Source: Sclerurus mexicanus
Lineage: Eukaryota > Chordata > Aves > Passeriformes > Furnariidae
NCBI GenBank assembly: GCA_013396755.1
Contig: VWZF01005468.1
Span: 1-64,000, forward strand
Direction: 5' to 3'
Length of the DNA: 64,000 nt
Below are positions 25,660 through 37,024 of this stretch, in pieces (within the stretch, counting starts at the first letter, position 1; every line of letters begins with the position of its first letter). Both the position numbers and the translations under genes were made by a program. Under the pieces are notes generated by a model. That model was not told the DNA's origin. It made no database searches and saw only the letters and a program-made list of their open reading frames with translations.

Positions 25660-25697
25660 AAAAAGAAAAGAAAGAAAGAAAAGAAGGAAGGGGAAAT
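25627..25697. repeat. Polypurine (A/G-only) tract upstream of TNFSF4
   Basis: About 70 consecutive purines made of A-runs broken by single G, ending in AAGAAGGAAGGGGAAA, lie roughly 190-260 bp before the TNFSF4 start codon. Such tracts exclude nucleosomes and can form triplex DNA. Whether this one affects the promoter is inference. Confidence 0.8.
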
Positions 25698-25702
25698 TTA
25701 GA

Positions 25703-25885
25703 TTAGTCACAAAGAAGTTCCCCCGCCTGCTTCTCTGGGTGCATAAAGCAGGCTCCTGAAGGTACTGTCTTAACTTCACCTCTGCTCCTGGGACAGGAGC
25801 ACACAGCTCATCCATCCCTCGCTCCCTCTGGGCCCCTGCTGTGCTCCCGGCCCCTGCTCCAGCAGTTGCTGGCAGTGAGGCTGAG
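25703..25885 (+). promoter_or_regulatory. TNFSF4: Putative proximal promoter and 5' UTR of TNFSF4
   Basis: Between the polypurine tract and the start codon there is an AP-1-like TTAGTCAC (25703-25710), a C-run AAGTTCCCCC that on the other strand resembles part of an NF-kappaB site, and a weak TATA-like CATAAAG (25742-25748) about 140 bp before the ATG. A start site near 25770 would give a 5' UTR of about 115 nt. All of this is by inspection; the transcription start is not known. Confidence 0.35.
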
Positions 25886-26083
25886 ATGGAAGGACAGCCA
25901 CAAGTAGAGCCAAGAAGTCAAGAGCAGATGGACTGCGAAAAGGAATGTGCAGAGGATGAGTGGAAGAGCTGGCAAAGAGGACAGGTTAGGAACACGCTCC
26001 ACCTCGTGTCCGCAGTTGCTCAGTGGATATTACTCCTTGCCTGCCTGATTTACCTTGGTATAGATTTGCTGCAGCCCTCAACG
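25886..26083 (+). CDS. TNFSF4: TNFSF4 coding exon 1 (tail and membrane anchor)
   Basis: Encodes residues 1-66 and ends after the complete codon ACG, followed by the donor GTAAGAG (phase 0). The tail is rich in E/D/Q and has two cysteines four apart (C17, C21, sequence CEKEC). The membrane segment includes VAQWILLLACLIYLGI. The open frame extends upstream of the ATG without a stop, but the only upstream start-like codon is GTG. Confidence 0.9.
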
Positions 26084-29000
26084 GTAAGAGCTCATGTTGA
26101 ACCCATTGTCTGTGGCCTATAAAGCTTTGTATGGGCTTTATTTTTTTTATTTTTTTTTCAAGGAAAGAAAAAAACTTTTAGGTTTATCCTTCTTCAAACT
26201 CCAAGCTTTTAATCCTTTCCTCATGACAGTGGTTCTATTTTATTTTTTTTAATTACATTGCTTGTTCTCAAAACAACATTCACTATTGACCAGTGCAGGG
26301 CTCGAGGCCAAGTTGTCCAGAAGAGAGTTTGTTCCAAGAATGCTTTTTATACTGGCCCTGGGGGAGGGAGGTCTGACTCTTTGCCCTGCTTGCAGTGACT
26401 TGTGCGTATCTCCATTTAACTAAATAGGATCATCTGGGTGAATGAGAACCCAGATTGCCCATAAACATGTCCTGAAATTTTAAAATGTATTATATGTGCT
26501 GGCAGATATATGAGAAAGCAAGTTACTTTGTGATAGCTCTAGCAAGACCCCCTGAAACCTTTTGGTGTTCTCAGCCTGCCCATATCCTGGGATTAGGATC
26601 TGTGTCTGCAGAGGACAGTCTGTGCATGTGTGTGTGAGAAGGACTGGTGTGACCAGAGAGAGTTTTGTGTACACATAACACCATTGCAAGCAATATAAAT
26701 AGCAGAGATGCTTGAAACTCATGGTACTTCAGCAAAAATTGCTGCAGATACATTTGCCTCTTTCACGTGCTTGCATTTTGGTGGATTGTCAACAACCTTT
26801 CATGGCTATTTCAGTGCTGCTTGTGCACCAGCGACTTCTCCTCCCACACCTTCTCCAGGAGCTGCATACCACTTTAAAGCTTGTTGTGCTTCGTTTTACC
26901 CGAGTTCATTCTTTCCTCCCACGGAGACTTGACTGAGAAGCAACCCTGGGCATGTAACCAGGGAAGAGAGGGATGGCCTTGTGCTCTGGATCCTCTGCTG
27001 TTTAATGAGAACCTTGTGCAGTGACTCAGGAGTCAAAGTGGTTATTAAACTGTAGAATGATGACCCTGATAACACCGAAAGATAACATTTTTCATTCAGA
27101 TCAGTCTTCTTCTTCCACTGCTTTGGGATAGAGAAGGGAGTTTTTGGAAGAGTAAGCCGATAGAGAAGGGCAAGCTATCACACTGCTTAAGGTGCAGAAA
27201 CCTCTCCTGGGTCACACTTTGGCTGTGAAGCCTCATGGCTCAGTATCTATCTCTTCTGTAAAAATATGAACTCTAATCCTCCTCTTCCAGAGCAATGGCA
27301 GGGCCTGATGTTTCTGCCTATGAGCCTTACACACCCAAGAGAGCAGCAGCCGAGGAGGAGGGGACACAGCACATGCCTGGAGTTTTCCTTCCTCAACAGA
27401 AAAAACTAAACAGGGTGTTTGAGGAACAGCGACTGCAACAGAGGAAAAGTTCAGGTCCTAGCTGTCACCAGAGGACTTTTTCAGTTTTAAATACTTGCTC
27501 ACTACAGGGTTAGGACTGGTTTCTAGTATTTCAACAGATAACCATGGTGTCCTGTTTGGAGTGCACCACAGGGTGCAAAGCAGACTCGTGGGCTGTACAT
27601 GGGGGGATTTCATCTCAATGCAATTACAGGGCTCAGTAAGATAACCATGAACTGAACACATAAATGTCTGCTGAAGAGGCAGAGGTACTAATCTGACTTG
27701 ACTCTTGGGCCAGGTTAGGGAGACAGACTTCATGGAAGTCAGGGCACAGCAGCATGAGAGTGGCAGACTGAGAGTGTTGGTGCATGGGAGTGACTGAGTG
27801 GCTGTCCCTATCCTTGGCTGAAGAGTGCCACACTAACTTTATTGGCAAGGCAATAGCTGTGGGTTTTTTCATAGAAAGACCGTATTTGATTCCTTTCCAT
27901 CATTCTCAAAGCTCCTGAAAAGAAAAACCCTGTGAAAACACAGCACAAATAATGTCATGCCACATGCTAAGGAAAGTGAGCATCTGCAGTTCAGACGGTA
28001 CTTAACAAAAATAGACAGTGATCTCACTTCTGTCACGAAGCCACTTGGAGAGCAAGTCTCAGCTGAGATTTCCAAATAAGCAAGTTTTAAAAAAGGGTAG
28101 TGATAGTTTGCTTTCACTCATCTGCAATTCCCATCTCTCCTGGAATTACCTCTTCTAGCCACACCTCTCCCTCTTGCATGTGAGGAAAAAACCGTAATCC
28201 TAATAGCTGATGGTGGGGAGAAGGTACAGTTCACTATGAAAGAACAGCCACCTCCATCTCTTTGACACAGGGAGTCAGTCCCATGATTGCAGCAGTCCCC
28301 TCAGTCAGCCCCTCGAGGTTTGCCCTTTGTGCCACACAAACCTCTTCCCGAAACTTCTGCCACACGGCTCTGGACACAGTGTCCCAGCCAGAAGGAAGTC
28401 TCCTGTTTGGGGATCCAGAACAGGCAGGAACAAAGTTGAAAATCTGTGTGTAAACGATACAGGGAAATCCTAAGCAGTCAGTAAGAGGCAGCCCTGTGCC
28501 CCTAGTCCTCCTGGCACCCCTTCCTTCACACCATAATAAGGCAGAACAGAGAAAGAGAGGTGACTAACTTTGTTACTAGCTCACAAATGTCCTTTCAATA
28601 CTACTAACACAACCTCTCCTCAGCACAACTTACTAGTAGATAATTGCAAAGTGCTTAAGATCATGCACTAATCGGTAGAGATACGTAGAGCAGGTAACTT
28701 GCATTAGTGACAATGGGAATGATATGAGTGCTACAAGTTTGCCACCCAGCCTGTCTGTGTCTAATACACCCTGTTCACCAGTGGCCAAATCGCACAGATT
28801 GCGGTGGATGTTGTTTGACCTCAGATCCTCAGCGACTTGTGCTTTGCTATCGTCTTGTGGGGAAACTATGTGGAAGTCCAAGCTGCCTGAGCCAGGAGTG
28901 AAACGCTTGTGCACTCAGGTGACTCGAACAAGCATAAGCCTGAGATTCAAGCACTGGATAGGAATGGTAATGCCAATGGAGATCGTTCTGTCTGAGCCAC

Positions 29001-31962
29001 TGCGCCATAAAAGCTTGCATTTGGCAGCCGTATCCGGCCTTGCCGGTGGAGCAAGCACAGAACATCAGCTCTGGCAGCACTAGAGGGTGCCAGAGCAGAC
29101 CTTTCCCAGCACCAGCACCCAGCTCCCACCTCACACTCCAGCACAGATCACACAAGGCAGCCCAGTTCCAGCTGCCTTTCTCTGCCACTTGCCTTTACCC
29201 AGGCATGGCACTGAACCTGCAGACCTGCATGGCTGTGCACACACTCTGCTCTGTTCCAACACCTTCCCTGTGCTCAGAGTGAAGGGGCTGCTCATGTGTA
29301 ACACATGAGGCCAAATACATGAAAGTCAGCCCAACCCATACCTCACCAGCCCACTTTGTCCCTGAGAAAGCCTTTGGCATCAATGAAGAGATGGAGCAGT
29401 GAGTCTAATCTTTCACTCTTTAATAAGGCAAAATGCTGAATACTTGTGGTTGTGAAAAAACTGCAGATTTGGGTCTTCTGTGGTTATGATGAGAAACAAG
29501 TCTGAGATGCAGAGTTCAGATTTAAAAATCTAATCCCAAACCTTGGTGTTTTGCATATCTGATCAGTAAGACACACACTTCTGTATTTGCATTCTTACAT
29601 TCTTAAAATACACATTACAGAATCATAGAATGGTTAGGTCGGAAGGAACCTTGAAGATCATGTCGTTCCGCCCCTCCTGCCACGGGCAGGGATACCTTCT
29701 GCTAGACCAGGTTGCACCCCGAGGTCCTTCCTTGCTGTTTGGTTTGACTTGATTACAGTCACCAGCATGGTTTTCTAAACAGGAACAACACTGCCTGGAG
29801 GGCTCAGCACCGGGCTGGAAGTCTCACTGGCTGGGAACCACACTAAAATCATATTTAATAATAATGATACAAAAGCAAGAACGGAGCATAGCTGGCTAGC
29901 AGCAGCTGTGCCAACTGAGGCTGCCTGCTGTGCTTTAGGAGGTGGAACCCCAATCCCGGCTGGGAAATGAAAGTGATAGTGGCAGCAGTGAAGCGTCCAC
30001 CAAGTGCCTTAACGAGGATTTCTCTTCTTTTTTTTATTCCAGCCTCAGAGCGACGAAGTGCCGTGGACCCACATCCGGTACACAGGTGGGTGTTGGGGCA
30101 GGGGGCACCCTGGGAGGGTCACTAGCCCCTCGATGATCCCAGGTTCCCCCAGTGCAGCAGCCACCACTGCACCACATTCCCCTGGCACAGAGGAAGGGCT
30201 CCTGCCTTCCCACTCTGCTGTGCACTGACCTGCAGTCCCTAGGGACCCCTGTGGCACCCAGTGGCCCCTAAAATGCCTAAAAGGCTGTTTTGTGCTTCGT
30301 GCCACAGTGATGGCTACTTCTTGTGGAGAAGAACAGTGCCAGGAATGCTATCGGCAGGGGGGGAGTAGGGGCCAAGTCTGCCCCAGTGCTGCAAGGGGCC
30401 AAAAGGAAACAAAAGGGTTTTCCCAGAGCGGAACAAAAACCCTGAAAATCTGCACGGATTTCTGCAACCCTTACCTATCTCCTAACACAAGCTTTCACTC
30501 TGCGAATGAACAAGAAAGTTTTTGAGAATTTTACTGAGTACACAGGGCATGCTATTGGGGTATTTCTGAAACAAGTCAATGGTTTCCTGATGAATGTAAA
30601 ATGTAAATGATTTCCTGGGGAAGAGTGAGCGAGGGTACACAGCACATGAGAAGTAGCTCTGCTCTGCGTGCCGGCTACATTAGATGTTTGTCTGATGACA
30701 TACCTCAATGATAGAACCAATTACTATAAGTTTTAAATCATACTAAAATATTGTTGACCATTTTACTTTCTGTTAACAGTGTGAGAAGCAATGAGTCTAA
30801 CTTAATAAAAACTCCTGTTCTTTAGAGGAGAAGCTTGAGAAATTTGGCCTCATCTCAGAGGGTCGGTGCTGCCTGCTTGGAGACCTTCTGGGTCCCCTGG
30901 TCCCAGGGGTTTCAGCTGGTGTGCTGAAAACTGGGGAGCACAGCAGGGAAACATGACCAGCATAGCCCTGGGAACTGTTACTGCTCATTTCAAGAGAAAA
31001 CCTTTCATGTAAAGTTCTGGCTTAATTTCTCCTGATTCTGCTCTGTATTAATTAGACTCTTCTGTTTCTGTCTCTGTGCTGCTCTTTTATCCTGTCTTCT
31101 GCTTAAAAAAACCCAGAACCAAACCCCAGGAAAAGGGCTTATGTTATCAGCATCTGCACAAAAGGCACTTTTTGTCCTCCTTCCAGGTCTGAACACTTTC
31201 TCCTCATCTTACTTACTGTCTTCATTTTCCTGTTCTTTTTAGGAACCTTTGCTTCCTAAACCCACAGATATGCTTTAGTTACCATATTTTTCTGTATTTT
31301 AAGTAAGCCATAGAGTAAGTAAAGAGTGCATAAACAGAAATTTGGAGGCATAATTCATATAAACTGGAGTTGTAGTCCAAAAGGCAGAACTTAGTCAAGA
31401 GTGACAACCTGTAAATTTCCTCAGTAGATGATATCTGTCTAGAGTACATGATATTCCAGCTCTCTTCTACCCTATTCTCTAGTTCACTCTTTCCTTTCCT
31501 ATATACTTTTTTTCATCTTTCCTGCAGTCAGTTGGTATAAAACAACCCATTTCCCAGAAGACATTTGTCATCATGAGATCATCTTTGCTTTCTTCCATTC
31601 CAGGTAAAAGCATCAAAGGAGTAGCCATGAATCTCACTGCTGAAGTAGGCTCTGTTCAGATCAGAAATGGCTCCATCGTGATCCCCTGTGATGGCCTCTA
31701 CATGGTGTCTTTGAAGAGTTCTATCTACCTGGAAGAGGACTTGCTGAAGCTGACCCTGCAGAAGTCACACAAATCGACCAGCAGTGCCCTCTGGGTACAG
31801 ACTGTCCAGAGCAGTGACAACGCAGTGCATCTCACCACGGTGCTCTTCTTGTTTCGTCAAGATCACGTCACTCTGTGTACTGACTCGGACGCCAACATCG
31901 TGGATCTGTCCCTCAGCCTGGTGTTACTGAGTCCCTCTGAAGAAGCTCTCTGTAGGAGCTGA
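25886..31962 (+). CDS. TNFSF4: TNFSF4 (OX40 ligand), three coding exons
   Basis: The join 25886-26083, 30043-30085, 31604-31962 gives exactly 600 nt: 199 residues plus TGA. The product is a type II membrane protein: a 35-residue acidic cytoplasmic tail, a membrane segment at about residues 37-59, a short stalk (67-81) and a TNF-homology domain (about 85-190). CDGLYMVSLK at 109-118 closely matches CDGFYLISLK of mammalian OX40L, and NGSIVI just before it matches the human NSVII stretch. Two N-glycosylation sequons (N90-L-T, N102-G-S) are visible. C109 and C197 could form the intrachain disulfide known in human OX40L. The ATG at 25886 has G at -3 and +4; a second in-frame Met at residue 15 is possible. 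Homotrimers would bind OX40 (TNFRSF4) on activated T cells. TNFSF18 follows about 20 kb downstream on the same strand, as in mammals. Confidence 0.9.
26084..30042 (+). other. TNFSF4: TNFSF4 intron 1
   Basis: A 3,959-nt intron from GTAAGAG to TTTTTATTCCAG. It holds T-rich runs right after the donor (26140-26160), a CR1 fragment (29617-29720) and otherwise nothing recognisable. The frames at 28724-29188 overlap on opposite strands and are not called. Confidence 0.75.
29617..29720 (-). repeat. CR1 3'-end fragment in TNFSF4 intron 1, minus strand
   Basis: Reads CAGAATCATAGAATGGTTAG, then GGAACCTTGAAGATCATGTC and GCCACGGGCAGGGATACCTT, an antisense CR1 3' end of about 100 bp. It sits roughly 320 bp before exon 2. 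Confidence 0.9.
30043..30085 (+). CDS. TNFSF4: TNFSF4 coding exon 2 (stalk micro-exon)
   Basis: A 43-nt exon between a long pyrimidine tract plus ATTCCAG and the donor GTGGGTG. It encodes PQSDEVPWTHIRYT plus the first base of G81, entering in phase 0 and leaving in phase 1. This exactly fits the end of exon 1 and the start of exon 3. Mammalian TNFSF4 also has a short second exon here. Support is splice signals and frame only. Confidence 0.78.
30086..31603 (+). other. TNFSF4: TNFSF4 intron 2
   Basis: A 1,518-nt intron ending in a strong pyrimidine tract, TTGCTTTCTTCCATTCCAG. No repeat or other gene is recognised. Confidence 0.75.
31604..31962 (+). CDS. TNFSF4: TNFSF4 coding exon 3 (TNF-homology domain)
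   Basis: Begins by completing G81 and encodes residues to 199, then TGA at 31960-31962. It holds the receptor-binding jelly-roll: the CDGLYMVSLK strand, a basic loop KSHKSTSS, the strand VHLTTVLFLF, and DHVTLCTDSDANIVD, which parallels the human DKVYLNVTTDNTSLDDF stretch. The C-terminus ALCRS parallels the human EFCVL end. C172 has no counterpart in the human segment as I recall it. Confidence 0.92.
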
Positions 31963-32355
31963 CGTATGCAATGCAACATGTAAAGTACAGCCTTCTCTAC
32001 CGATCCATTTGCCTGTGGGATGTGTGTCCTCGCCGGCTGTACTTGTACAGGCAGACTGCTCTAGCCTTCCTCCTTGGGACCGTGGAAAACCTCAGCTGGA
32101 GTGTAGAAAAACCACAGTGCAAAAGGGCTTTATGTAGTGCATGCCGTGTTCATGTCTTTGGAGGTCTGTGCAGCTGATTTGCTAAGTAGGAAGGATCTCT
32201 CCAACACTGGGGAAAGGGATGTGCAGAGCTCTTGAGGAGAACAGACATTAAAGCCAAAGAAAGTCACACAAGCTTAGCTCATTCAGAGAAACCTGTGTTT
32301 CTCTATTTACTTGACAGTACCTGTATATAGTACAAATGTGCTGTATGTTTGCTCA

Positions 32356-32361
32356 AATAAA
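32356..32361 (+). terminator. TNFSF4: Candidate proximal poly(A) signal of TNFSF4
   Basis: AATAAA in the context GCTCAAATAAAAGTCTGGTA, about 390 nt after the stop codon. Confidence 0.55.
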
Positions 32362-33244
32362 AGTCTGGTAAGTCAGAAAGATACTTCAGGTGTCTTGAAG
32401 CCACTTGGAGTAGAAGAACAGATCTGGTCAACAAGCCCTTTGCCTGGCAAGACGGGAGACAGGGACGAGGCAGGGAGGGACTTCCTTTGCAGTGATCCAG
32501 ATAAATGCTCTCTGACAGGTAAAGGCCATGAAAGAAGGTGGTATTTTGAAAGGACTGCACTGGACAGCAGAAGCAGAGGTCCTGCAGTGACTATGGGGTG
32601 AAACCTCACAGTTTTATGGGAGTTTAAAGGGAGCATCTTTAAAGAGCAGAGGCCCACTGGCTGTTCCAGCTATTTGCAGACTACTGAAGCCTCAGCCAAG
32701 GCAATATCTGGCAGGACATCTGCATCTTAACACCAGCTCTCAGAGGAAAATCTTCAAGCACGCACTCACATGCTGGCTTCAGCCAAAAATGATCCAGGCA
32801 CATAAAAATTTGAGAAAACATGAAGACACTGGATTTGGGGGATTCTTTCTAATGGACCAGGTGAACCTGCAGGTCTGTGCATCCTTTCCAGGGGAGGACT
32901 CAGATGGTTCTCGTGAGCCTTGTCATACAGGTGTGCACCAGAGATTCACAGGCACGACCTCCACGATGCACCTCTGCACCCCCCGCCTGGCCCTGCTGAA
33001 GCCAGACTGCTCTCAGTGATGCTGGGCTGCGCATCCCTGCTCTCATTACAGCTGCTGGGGACAAGTCCTGCCCTGCCCATGCTGCAGGCAGCACAGGATC
33101 TGAGCATACACAGCCAGTGACTTGTATTTTCGGTTGAAGTAAGCAGATTTCAAGGGAAAGCTGTCAACATGCCTCCCAATGAACTCCACCAACACCTCAG
33201 CATGTCACTGCTGGCTGTACACTCCAAAGCATTTTGTTAAAAGT

Positions 33245-33278
33245 ATTTATGTATTTATATGACAGGCATAGGAATTTA
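33245..33278 (+). promoter_or_regulatory. TNFSF4: AU-rich element candidate in long TNFSF4 3' UTR
   Basis: Three ATTTA pentamers (33245-33249, 33253-33257, 33274-33278), two of them within TATTTATGTATTTATAT, form a class I/II-like AU-rich element. If the distal poly(A) site is used, it would lie in the mRNA and could speed its decay, as for many immune messages. Function is inferred. Confidence 0.45.
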
Positions 33279-33794
33279 TAGGCATCAGATTTCTTAGAAA
33301 CACTGGGAAGGGTTCAGACCAGGATGTCAGCACTAAGCTCCTTTTTGCAGATCCTTCCGATGCCCTGGAGCGTTCCTGCTATGCAGGCACCCAGGCACCA
33401 GCCTGGACCAAACCGTTCCTGGCTGAGCGCTCCTGCAAGCTCAGGTGCCACAGACAGCCAGCTAAGGAAATCTTCCAGCCTTGGAGAGCTTTTCCATATC
33501 CTTTACACTATGAACTTTCCTATGTGGGCCAGGTCACGGACCCAGAGGAAACCTCCGTGGCTGAAGCAGTTATTCACGTAGTGCCAAGAAGCAGCTTTTT
33601 TCCTCTCAGCTGAGAGGCTGTGGGCTGACTTGCACCCACAGGATGCTCCTTCCTGACTCTAAAGGATATTTTTGGCTTTTACCTCTGGCCACACTGGGCA
33701 CCACCAGGACCAAAGACAGCTGCATCCTACCTCCAGGCAGGGGATTGTCACATTTCCCAGTTAAAGTGATAATATGTTTCCCTTCCTAAAAAAT

Positions 33795-33800
33795 AATAAA
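33795..33800 (+). terminator. TNFSF4: Candidate distal poly(A) signal of TNFSF4
   Basis: AATAAA in the context AAAAAATAATAAACC, about 1.8 kb after the stop codon. Use of it would include the AU-rich pentamers at 33245-33278. Confidence 0.4.
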
Positions 33801-34269
33801 CCTTTCCTTTGTAACATTTGGGTTTGTAGTGTCCCTTGGAGGTGGAGGCTGGGGGACGAGGGATGTGATGGTGGGTGGTGAATTATACCTTCAGTGTTTG
33901 AGCAGACATTTCCACTGGTATGAAAACTATATGAAATTTTTACATACTTCCTTTTTTTTTTTTTTTCCCCATTTCAGCTTTCATTTCAGGTCTGTCCAAG
34001 GGTATCTAGGGCTGGTGCTTTCCAACGTGGGCTAACGCAGACAGGGCAGGCTGTGTCACTGGTGTGGACAGGGATGCACAGGACAGCAAGAGAGATTTAG
34101 CCTAGACAACACAAACAAATTTGTTCCTCAGAAGACTGCACCCTTTCTTCCTGTTTAAAGCATGAGAGGGCATTTCACACACTGATTCCACTGCACTTCC
34201 AGGCTGAACTAGACTGAGCTACATATACACATATACACGCACGTGCCTGGAAATGAACATTGAAACAAT

Positions 34270-34315
34270 TCAACTCCTGAGATTAATTACTTTCAACTCC
34301 TGAGATTAATTACTT
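34270..34315. repeat. Perfect tandem duplication of a 23-bp unit
   Basis: The unit begins TCAACTCCTGAGATTAATTA and ends CTT. It occurs twice back to back without mismatch (34270-34292, 34293-34315), implying a recent local duplication. Confidence 0.95.
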
Positions 34316-34539
34316 GAAGGACTGACTGTCCTCACAAGTAAGTTTCCATACTGTCAGTTTCTGTTTGTATCTGGAGATCCCTTTCTCCACAGGGTTAAAA
34401 TTCTCTTTGATACGCGAAACATTAATTTTTGTTACTGGGGTTTTTAAGGCCTTGTAGGAGTTCATAGGTGGTGCTAGAGTCACACCTTACAGCTCTGTTC
34501 AACCAGGTTAGTGCTCTGAGGGTTCAGACCACCCCTCGA

Positions 34540-34615
34540 AGCTGGAGGTGTTGAAGTGCAAGGTTGGACTAGGCAGTGTCTGGAGACAATCCCTAACTCC
34601 AGAGGGATAATGCAT
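34540..34615 (+). repeat. Possible ancient CR1 3' UTR trace, sense
   Basis: GCTGGAGGTGTTGAAGTGCA and AGGTTGGACTAGGCAGTGTC resemble the sense CR1 segment just before its 3' end. It is diverged and short, so the call is weak. Confidence 0.4.
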
Positions 34616-36954
34616 TGCACTCTCTGAGCTCACTGTCACTGGAACGGGACCTCGTGGTCTGTCCTTCACAGGGCTTTTCCCATGAGGACCATTTCACAGG
34701 ACACAGTCATCAGCCAGGGATTACTGACTCTGATGTTAAAGCAATCTCCCCCACTGCTGTGCCTTGTGTTTAACACATGCTACTGCATAAGCTACAGAGG
34801 TGGCCACCATGTACTCCTTCTCTTCTCTCTCCTCTTTCCTACCTTCCCACTCACATAAAGCAAAGGACAGGGTGACAAACCTGATATAAGAACCATGCCC
34901 ACCCCCGGGGAAGGAGCTGACCTTACTCCTCCCATCAGAGCTCTTGCTCTCCAGCTGTGAAGAAACTGCTGAGGTGACCCACAGCAGGATGAAGACTGCT
35001 TGTTTTTACACAGGAAGTGATGGGAAACACTTAATTTACAGTCCATTCACATCCATGCAAAAATCATCTCATTTCTACCACAAATGGTTATCAGTAATGA
35101 TGGATAATGAGCCTGTGGTTTTTAGACACCACTTACATTTAATCAGCCAGTGTGAGTCACGGCTATTGCCTGTCAGCTTCACTAGCAAGAGGAAAAAGAA
35201 AGCTGGAGCGTGCTTGGCAAAGTGCAGTTGATTTCCACTGCTGTCCAGCTCAGACAGCAGAAAGCCAGGAACTTGGTTTCCTTATTCAACTATCAAAACG
35301 GGAAAGTATGACATAGAATCAAACAGCCTCTGGCAGTAACTAGTTGGGAAGGTTTGACTTATAAGACTTTTCTCAGCAACATATCTAACTCCAGAGCTGT
35401 TCTCTGAGCTAACAGTTGGTTATTTTGCAAGGGATCCACATCGGCCCCAGGGATGTTTGCTTTCATCGGTGTGGAGTCCATCAAATTAAGCAAATTAAGC
35501 AACACTCACTGAGGACTGGCAGAAGCAAAGCTGGTGCCAGGCTAGAAAGGGACAGTAGCAAGAGAGCTGCAGAAGGATTTATAATTGTTTGCAGCTTTGT
35601 ATGCCCTAATGCCAGGAAGGATCAGAGAACTTATCTGATCAGTTCTCTAATGGATGAGGAAGGCTGTAAAGGGCTAGCAACCCGGGCAAGCAGAGCTGAG
35701 GCTCAAGGCGTGTCTCCCCATGGAAGTGCCAAGCAGTGAGGCAACTTGCTGGCATCTGCTCAGCATTCCAGGGCAGAACATCCCCTGGTGTCACCGCACA
35801 TAGGGACATGATTCCAGCAGGAAGCAGGAGCCCAAGGACTAGAAAATCCACAGGCCAGGGCAAGAGGGGTCAGTGGGGCTGGCTGATGTGTGCCAGGGGA
35901 GCAAGGTTACTGGGCACAGAGCCCAGGCAAGCACAGAGAAGGAGAGCTCAGGAGCGATGCGATGCTGGTAGCAGTTCCATGGATGGATTGTGCTTAGGAC
36001 TTTGGGACCACAATATAAGACAGTCAGAAGGTAGGACTACAGGAGTGTTTCTCCTGTGAGCCTGCTCTCAGTGAACCAAACCTCTGCAAACACCTAAACA
36101 CAGCCACTGCCTCCTCAAACTCACTTCCTCCCCCTAAGGTAAAGCCTTGCACAATCGCCTTTTAAATATGACAGCTCTGTCATATTGCTCACCTCTTACT
36201 GAGGCAAGGCTGTCCCAGGAGGATTACAAGCCCCAGCTGCTCACAAGCACAAACTGTTCCCATTCATGGGCCTGCCTTTTCTCCTGCCTCTGCAGTTTGC
36301 AGGAGTTGGTAGCCCACGCTGTTCTTTGGTGGCCAGCCAAGCCACAGGGTGCAGAGCTGGGCATCTGCCCAAGGGGCTTGGATGGTCTGTCAGTGCTCAG
36401 AGAGTAAATAGGACAAGGTTTGGGGCAAGACAAAACTTGATGTGGGCACAGATATACTTTCCTAATAGTTGCTTCCATTGTTTGCCCTAGGGAAAAATTC
36501 AGACCTATTTACTGGCAATCCAGAAACCTGTTTCATTTATTTATAAAGATAGTATTGAATGCACTGCAAGGATACACATTTAACCTGCTATAGGATCTGA
36601 TTCATAAAGTACATAGCAGCATTATCATTTCATCACCAAATACTTGCCTGAGACAAAACATTACTGGTGTTATCTCATGGAATTCAAAGGACTCACTTTC
36701 CTTTATCTTGTTTTGTTACTTTAAGGTTTTTATTACTGCCAGTATCTACTTATTTGGCTAACTGTTGCCAGCACAGTAAGTTAACAGGATATATACATCC
36801 AGGGGGGACAAACAGATGAAGTTTGGTTTCAGACTCTTTTGGGATTAATTGCAGCATTTTGAAACATTGGTTGATCTGCTTCTCCTTCTGTCACTTCCCA
36901 TAAGAGCCAGAAACATTACCAAACCTGCCAACAAGAAACTTCTTCAATGTGTGC

Positions 36955-37024
36955 TGGGTTAATGGCTGGACTTGACGGTCTGAAAGGTCTTTTTGAACCT
37001 GAACAATTCGATGATTCTATATGT
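36955..37024 (+). repeat. CR1 3' end, sense orientation
   Basis: GGGTTAATGGCTGGACTTGA, then CTGAAAGGTCTTTTTGAACC and CAATTCGATGATTCTATATG, are the CR1 3' terminus read in sense. It is one of the few plus-oriented copies here. Confidence 0.88.

Larger units (their letters stand above)
31963..33815 (+). other. TNFSF4: Putative TNFSF4 3' UTR (short and long forms)
   Basis: Two canonical AATAAA signals follow the stop codon, at 32356-32361 (about 390 nt after the stop) and 33795-33800 (about 1.8 kb). The interval holds no other gene. Frames at 32311-33120 overlap on both strands. The true end needs transcript data. Confidence 0.5.
33816..36954. other. Intergenic between TNFSF4 and TNFSF18, first part
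   Basis: Holds a poly-T run (33951-33966), a perfect 23-bp tandem duplication (34270-34315) and a possible CR1 trace (34540-34615). No gene is recognised. Confidence 0.5.

Noticed and set aside
25841..25885. In-frame upstream extension of TNFSF4 beginning at GTG
   Set aside because: The codon is GTG, not ATG. The ATG at 25886 has a good context, and the extension is composition-driven (A/P-rich). It is most likely 5' UTR.
31573..31603. ATG just before TNFSF4 exon 3 as an alternative start
   Set aside because: It lies in the pyrimidine tract and acceptor of intron 2. A protein from it would lack the membrane anchor, and the splice junction fits in frame.
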